A program made the translations under genes and the position numbers. The notes beneath the pieces were generated by a model. It worked only from the letters and a program-made list of their open reading frames with translations, was not told where the DNA came from and did no database searches. DNA of 64,000 nt from an uncultured Collinsella sp. (GTDB taxonomy: Bacteria > Actinomycetota > Coriobacteriia > Coriobacteriales > Coriobacteriaceae): positions 24,438 through 88,437 of the forward strand of contig UQIE01000008.1 of the NCBI GenBank assembly GCA_900541065.1, given 5' to 3'. Shown piece after piece: positions 59,775-64,000 of this stretch; within the stretch, counting starts at the first letter, position 1; each line of letters starts with the position of its first letter.

Positions 59775-62156
59775 ATGGGCATAGTTTTTAATACCGAATT
59801 TAACAATAAGCTAAATTGCCGTGGCGACGGCAAGCTATATCTACTGTATGAAGCCGCATCCGTTTTTCCTGATGCTGTTGAGTCGCAATCACCTAATGGG
59901 CAAATTCTGCCCGCAAGAATCATTCCTATTTCAGAGACTGAATTTGTTGCTGTTCTTGCCGATTTTGGTGTCGACCAATCGCTGTCTTTCTTTAGCGGAG
60001 ATAATGTAATTTACCAGCGCCGCATCAATCCTGGCAAGTTTTCGATTGAGTCGAAAGTTAACGGCTTGCTGCGCGCGGAGCATTGTGGACAATTTCGCAA
60101 TATTGACCGTTCTGGCGTGCATGCGCTCGCTTCTATCCAAATTGAGAGCTTTATTCCCTGCGTTGATGGCGTAATCGTTAGAGGTGTTCTTTCGGGTACT
60201 GATTACCTTGAGGGTGATCGTATTGTCGCTTTTAATGAAGAAGCCTGCGTTGTTGGGGAATCTTTGTTATTTAATAACTTAATAGCCGATGCGAATCCTG
60301 GTCTAATAAATTTCTCTCTTCATATTCCTGAGGTCGGGGATAGCCTGTGCATTTGCATACACAGGGCTTCTGGTCATCTAGATACGTTTATCAATCTAAA
60401 GAAAGATATGCTTAAAGAGCTTTTGGATGAGGCCGATCGGAATCATGCGTGTGCATTCGATCAACCCCGTTATTTGTCCTGGTTTTTTGGGCGCAGATTG
60501 ACTGGATCCGATTCGCGGGCACAAGCACAAATAAGACTTGCATACCAGCCCTTGTTTTCAATCATCGTTCCTCTATATAAGACTCCCTTGAATTTCTTCA
60601 GGGATATGGCTGATTCTGTGATTGCTCAGACGTATTCGAATTGGGAACTCATCCTGGTTAACTCTACGCCAGATTACGATGGACTTAGCGACTTGGTTTC
60701 CGAGTACGTGACTGCAGACTCTAGAATTACAGCGACTGATCTTGAGGGCAATCTAGGCATCACTGAGAACACCAATGTCGGAATCAAGATGGCCAAGGGA
60801 GACTACCTTTGCTTTTTCGATCATGATGATGTTCTCGAACCGAATATCTTGTTTGAGTATGCACACGCTCTAAATCAAAATTCGGATATTAATCTTCTCT
60901 ACTGTGATGAAGATAAGCTATTGCCTGATGGGTCCTTGGCTCATCCTACTTTTAAGCCGGATTTTAGTCTTGATATGGCTCGAGACAATAATTATATTTG
61001 CCACCTTCTTACTATTAAGAGGGCATGTTTAGACAGAATTGACCTTTCTAACAGCGAGTTGGATGGCGCCCAGGACCATGCCATGGTGCTGAAGATTGCC
61101 GAACTTGGTGGGACGATCCATCACGTTCCTAAAATCTTGTATCACTGGAGAATAAGCGAGAATTCGACTGCGGGTAATTCCGATAGTAAACCCTATGCAA
61201 CCCTCGCTGGAATAAAAGCTGTTCAGGAGCACCTTGATAGATGCGGTATCAAGGCGACTGTGGTCAATTCTCATAATCGTGCTTTTCGTTATAGCCCCAT
61301 TTATGATGTTCCTTCATCTGAGTCCTGTTCATTAATCGTTACCACCCGCGGCAATTCTTCGGTTCTTTCGACTCTTGTATCTTCAATCAATGACACCGAT
61401 TTTGATGATCTTGAAGTCGTTTTCGTGTGCTCGCAGGAAGCGGAAGCTGCTGTTAAGCAATCGAGCTCTGGACTTCGTTGCCGCTATATCGTTCACGCGC
61501 TTGATGACCCCTTTAATATATCTGTGTGGAGAAATGCCGGTGCTCTCGCCGCGCGTGGCGAGCAACTCGTCTTTATTCATGACGATATTCAGGCACTAGA
61601 CTCCTCGTGGCTAAAGACTCTCGTCGGTTTTTCTCAACGAGAGGATGTTGGCGTCGTTGGAACAATGACGTGCGATCTTGACGGCATTGTGCAGCAGGCA
61701 GGCCTGTCTTATGTTGGAGAATCAATCGTCAACCTGTCGCAAGGCATTCATCGCTCTTCTCCTGGCTATATCTATATGCCATTGACCGTAAGGGATGTAT
61801 CGGCGGTGAGTGGTGTCTGTTTAGCTATTTCACGCGAACATTTTAATCGTCTGGGTGGTTTTGATGAGTCGTATCTTCTTGACTATTCGGATGTTGATAT
61901 TTGCTTCAAGTCTTCTCAAGCTGGGTTAAAAGTGATCTATACACCAGAGGCATGTCTCTACCATATGGCATGTGTTGACAAATCCCTTGATAGTAAATCT
62001 CGCTCTCATAAGCATTTTGAGGATAAGGCACGATTATTGCATAACTGGTCCGAGCGTTTCTCTGAGGGAGATCCATGGTTCTCCGTTAACTTTTCTCGAG
62101 ATCCCAAGCGCGCAGCGTTATATAAGTTCGATCCTTTTGACTACGAAGCGATTTGA
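59775..62156 (+). CDS. Two-domain GT2 glycosyltransferase
   Basis: A 793-residue protein with GGAAAG upstream of ATG 59775, one base after the DUF2142 stop. The N-terminal 255 residues are a beta-rich module. The first GT2 domain begins at about 257 (FSIIVPLYKTPLNFFRDMAD) with DHDD at 349-352; the second begins near 517 and shows IHDD (D603-D604) and GGFDESYLLDYSDVDIC. Same layout as the protein at 47024 but AT-rich and clearly diverged, so probably acquired separately. Confidence 0.88.
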   Translation: MGIVFNTEFNNKLNCRGDGKLYLLYEAASVFPDAVESQSPNGQILPARIIPISETEFVAVLADFGVDQSLSFFSGDNVIYQRRINPGKFSIESKVNGLLRAEHCGQFRNIDRSGVHALASIQIESFIPCVDGVIVRGVLSGTDYLEGDRIVAFNEEACVVGESLLFNNLIADANPGLINFSLHIPEVGDSLCICIHRASGHLDTFINLKKDMLKELLDEADRNHACAFDQPRYLSWFFGRRLTGSDSRAQAQIRLAYQPLFSIIVPLYKTPLNFFRDMADSVIAQTYSNWELILVNSTPDYDGLSDLVSEYVTADSRITATDLEGNLGITENTNVGIKMAKGDYLCFFDHDDVLEPNILFEYAHALNQNSDINLLYCDEDKLLPDGSLAHPTFKPDFSLDMARDNNYICHLLTIKRACLDRIDLSNSELDGAQDHAMVLKIAELGGTIHHVPKILYHWRISENSTAGNSDSKPYATLAGIKAVQEHLDRCGIKATVVNSHNRAFRYSPIYDVPSSESCSLIVTTRGNSSVLSTLVSSINDTDFDDLEVVFVCSQEAEAAVKQSSSGLRCRYIVHALDDPFNISVWRNAGALAARGEQLVFIHDDIQALDSSWLKTLVGFSQREDVGVVGTMTCDLDGIVQQAGLSYVGESIVNLSQGIHRSSPGYIYMPLTVRDVSAVSGVCLAISREHFNRLGGFDESYLLDYSDVDICFKSSQAGLKVIYTPEACLYHMACVDKSLDSKSRSHKHFEDKARLLHNWSERFSEGDPWFSVNFSRDPKRAALYKFDPFDYEAI

Positions 62157-62165
62157 GTGCTTTAA

Positions 62166-63731
62166 ATGAAACAAATTGCCTGGATAATATCTCCGCCGGC
62201 AAAGGGTTCTGGCGGCTTTCGAACCATCTGCAGCAAGGCTTCCTTTCTAGATTCTCGCGGATATGAGAACTACTTTTACATTATGCCGGGCTGTGAAGCA
62301 TACAAAAGTGCTCATAGAGTTCAGACCGAAATAAAGGATTGGTTTGGTTATTCGCCTAAAGAAGTTCGTGTGGCTCCGAGTGTGCCCGAGGATTTTTTTG
62401 CAGTAATCGCCACCGCTTGGAATACGGCGCACTTTGCATCTATGCAGAAGTGCACCCATAAGTTCTACTTCATTCAGGATTTTGAACCTTGGTTCTATCC
62501 GATGGGGGAGATGTATCTAAATGCCGAAGCAAGTTATCGTTATGAACTAAACCCCATAACAATAGGCAGATGGCTTTCTAAAAAAGTTGAACCCTATTAT
62601 TCGCATGAAGTCCCATATTGTGATTTTGGCGTTAGCGATATATATACTGCGCAGGAACAAAATCTAAGCAGAGAGTATGCCGTCTGTGCTATTTATCAAT
62701 CCAATAAGGATCGGCGTTTGTCTGGCATGTTGCTTGATGCAATTAAATTGCTTCTCAAGCTAGACGATGCAGTTGTCGTATATTTATACGGCGAAGACGC
62801 AATGCCTCCCATTCGTGATCCACGTGTACGCAGCCTCGGCATCTTGACCGCTGATGAATGCGCCTCGCTTTATGCCAAGTGTGTTGCCGGCGTATCGTTG
62901 AGCGTGACTAATCCCTCTCGCCTGCCTTTCGAAATGCTTGCATCGAAGCTCTCGGTAATTGAAATAAACCGTGAGAATAATCTACTCGACTTTCCGGAGG
63001 GCACCATCCACCTCGCTGAGCCCTCTGCTTGCGGCATTGCTTCTTCTATTCTTGAGGCTCTTTCAGGCTCAAAATGCGATTCGCCTAATCGATTTAGCTG
63101 GACGTCGATTGAGCGTGAAAATGAAATGTTCTTCGAGGCCTTTACACGTTATCTGAATGAAGAGCCATCCTTGGTTAGCGGGAAGTCCGCCTTCGGGAAT
63201 GTGCTAAAAACCGAAGAACTAAGTAAGGTCTTCTTGCTCAGCGATCATCTCGCTGATGCTCGATTGCGATCGTCTGCCATGTCTCAAACGCTCATTCAAG
63301 CTTCTTCTGTTGATTTGACTGTGCGTTTTGAGTCGTCTTTGATGCCTGTGGATGTTCGCGCGGCAGTTTGGTGTGCCCTTGATCAGTCTGATATTCGCTG
63401 GATTAGTCTTGAATCTAGGGACGGTCTTTTTGCGGGGCATGTTCCGCTGTTTTTAAATGATGATGAAGAGGCCTATCTTCGCATTCATATATACTCTTTT
63501 GCGGAAGACGGCAAGAATCCGCTTTGTGTCGCCGAGCTAAGCCAACTAGTCTGTCTTTCGCCTTCTCGCAACGCTCATCCTGTTGTTCGTTCGGTTGAAA
63601 GTGGCGCATGCAGCGTGTCTGCCGTTTTTAACCTATCTGATGATTATTGTGAACCGTTTCAGCCTTCTGCTTCGACGGGCGTCGAAGGCGGTCACGGTGC
63701 TCTACTCAAACGTTTATTTCGGAGAAACTAA
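62166..63731 (+). CDS. WsaF-like (rhamnosyl)transferase
   Basis: A 521-residue protein with SPPAKGSGGFRTICSKASFL at the start and HKFYFIQDFEPWFYPMGE near residues 98-115, both typical of WsaF-like GT-B rhamnosyltransferases. SVTNPSRLPFEMLASKLSVIEINREN around 240-265 is the donor-site region. The last 150 residues form an extra domain of unknown role. The stop overlaps the next ATG (TAATG). Confidence 0.78.
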   Translation: MKQIAWIISPPAKGSGGFRTICSKASFLDSRGYENYFYIMPGCEAYKSAHRVQTEIKDWFGYSPKEVRVAPSVPEDFFAVIATAWNTAHFASMQKCTHKFYFIQDFEPWFYPMGEMYLNAEASYRYELNPITIGRWLSKKVEPYYSHEVPYCDFGVSDIYTAQEQNLSREYAVCAIYQSNKDRRLSGMLLDAIKLLLKLDDAVVVYLYGEDAMPPIRDPRVRSLGILTADECASLYAKCVAGVSLSVTNPSRLPFEMLASKLSVIEINRENNLLDFPEGTIHLAEPSACGIASSILEALSGSKCDSPNRFSWTSIERENEMFFEAFTRYLNEEPSLVSGKSAFGNVLKTEELSKVFLLSDHLADARLRSSAMSQTLIQASSVDLTVRFESSLMPVDVRAAVWCALDQSDIRWISLESRDGLFAGHVPLFLNDDEEAYLRIHIYSFAEDGKNPLCVAELSQLVCLSPSRNAHPVVRSVESGACSVSAVFNLSDDYCEPFQPSASTGVEGGHGALLKRLFRRN

Positions 63732-64000
63732 TGGCGCGCTTTAACCAATGGACTCAGCTACTTAAAGCCTCTGCGACATCGCGCAGGCACGATGAAAAAT
63801 CCGATGGTGTTAAGCAAGAACGCTATCTCCTTTTGGATACGGCTATGGGAAGCGAGAACTCTGGTGACCATGTGATCATGGATGCCTGTGGCTGTATCGC
63901 GGATCAAATCTTTGGCGGTGCGTTGCCCCATGTGGCAACGCACTATTATTCAAGACTTTAGTCCGCTGGCCGCGCAGCGGCCAGCTTTAAACCACCCGCT
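63731..64000 (+). pseudogene. Polysaccharide pyruvyltransferase gene, frameshifted and cut by window end
   Basis: The start LLLDTAMGSENSGDHVIMDACG is the N-terminus of the polysaccharide pyruvyltransferase family, which adds ketal pyruvate to surface polymers. The frame stops at 63959-63961 after HVATHYYSRL. In the +1 frame the sequence continues QDFSPLAAQRPALNHP without a stop to the window edge, and ATH corresponds to the conserved STH position. One extra base or two missing bases near 63941-63950 would explain it. The rest of the gene lies outside. Confidence 0.6.

Noticed and set aside
63963..63985. CTGGCCGC/GCGGCCAG hairpin as terminator
   Set aside because: It has no T-run and appears to lie within the frameshifted pyruvyltransferase coding sequence.
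23733..64000. CRISPR array
   Set aside because: No regularly spaced repeat-spacer units are visible anywhere; the CGATA cluster has too short repeats and spacers.

Overview
The window looks like a chromosomal stretch of a high-GC, Gram-positive gut anaerobe, most likely a Collinsella-type member of the Coriobacteriia. This placement is an inference. It rests on a compact sufC-B-D-S-U operon with a divergent Rrf2 regulator, a NifU-like/GGGtGRT pair, a sortase-type surface protein, strong GC-rich codon bias and several TTG/GTG starts. No 16S or ribosomal marker is present to confirm it.

Positions 1 to about 24,060 are the right-hand part of a siphovirus-like prophage, read left to right: DUF4417 and JAMM-type proteins, small and large terminase, portal, MuF-like protein, scaffold, major capsid protein, connector and closure proteins, tail terminator, tail tube, a frameshifted pair of tail assembly chaperones, tape measure, tail and tail-tip proteins, a fibre stalk, a complete diversity-generating retroelement (DGR; 18.4-21.5 kb), then XkdX, holin-type proteins and an endolysin. 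The prophage ends in a displaced 3' half of tRNA-Lys(CTT), so it is integrated in that tRNA gene. The integrase and the other junction lie left of the window. In the DGR, a tail protein carries a C-terminal variable repeat, followed by an Avd-like accessory protein, an intergenic template repeat and a reverse transcriptase. Twelve of thirteen template/variable differences fall on template adenines.

Positions 24-42 kb are host backbone: a DinD homologue, an FAD-dependent oxidoreductase, the NifU-like/GGGtGRT pair, a Y1 (REP-type) transposase homologue with an altered HUH motif, the SUF iron-sulfur operon with twin palindromic operators before the divergent Rrf2 gene, an MNT/HEPN toxin-antitoxin pair, a sortase-anchored lysozyme-like surface protein, and an AAA-ATPase-like/PD-(D/E)XK protein.

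From 41.3 kb to the end lies a large surface polysaccharide locus with about a dozen glycosyltransferases. Its left half (to 49.5 kb) is GC-rich and contains an A-B-A-B tandem of GT2 genes plus a two-domain GT2. Its right half is clearly more AT-rich and looks horizontally acquired: a broken ATPase, a Wzx-type flippase, GT2 and GT4 enzymes, a lipid-linked sugar transferase with DUF2304, a DUF2142 membrane protein, a second two-domain GT2, a WsaF-like transferase and a broken pyruvyltransferase. A GC-rich islet without an intact gene, flanked by a 13-bp direct repeat, interrupts the AT-rich half.
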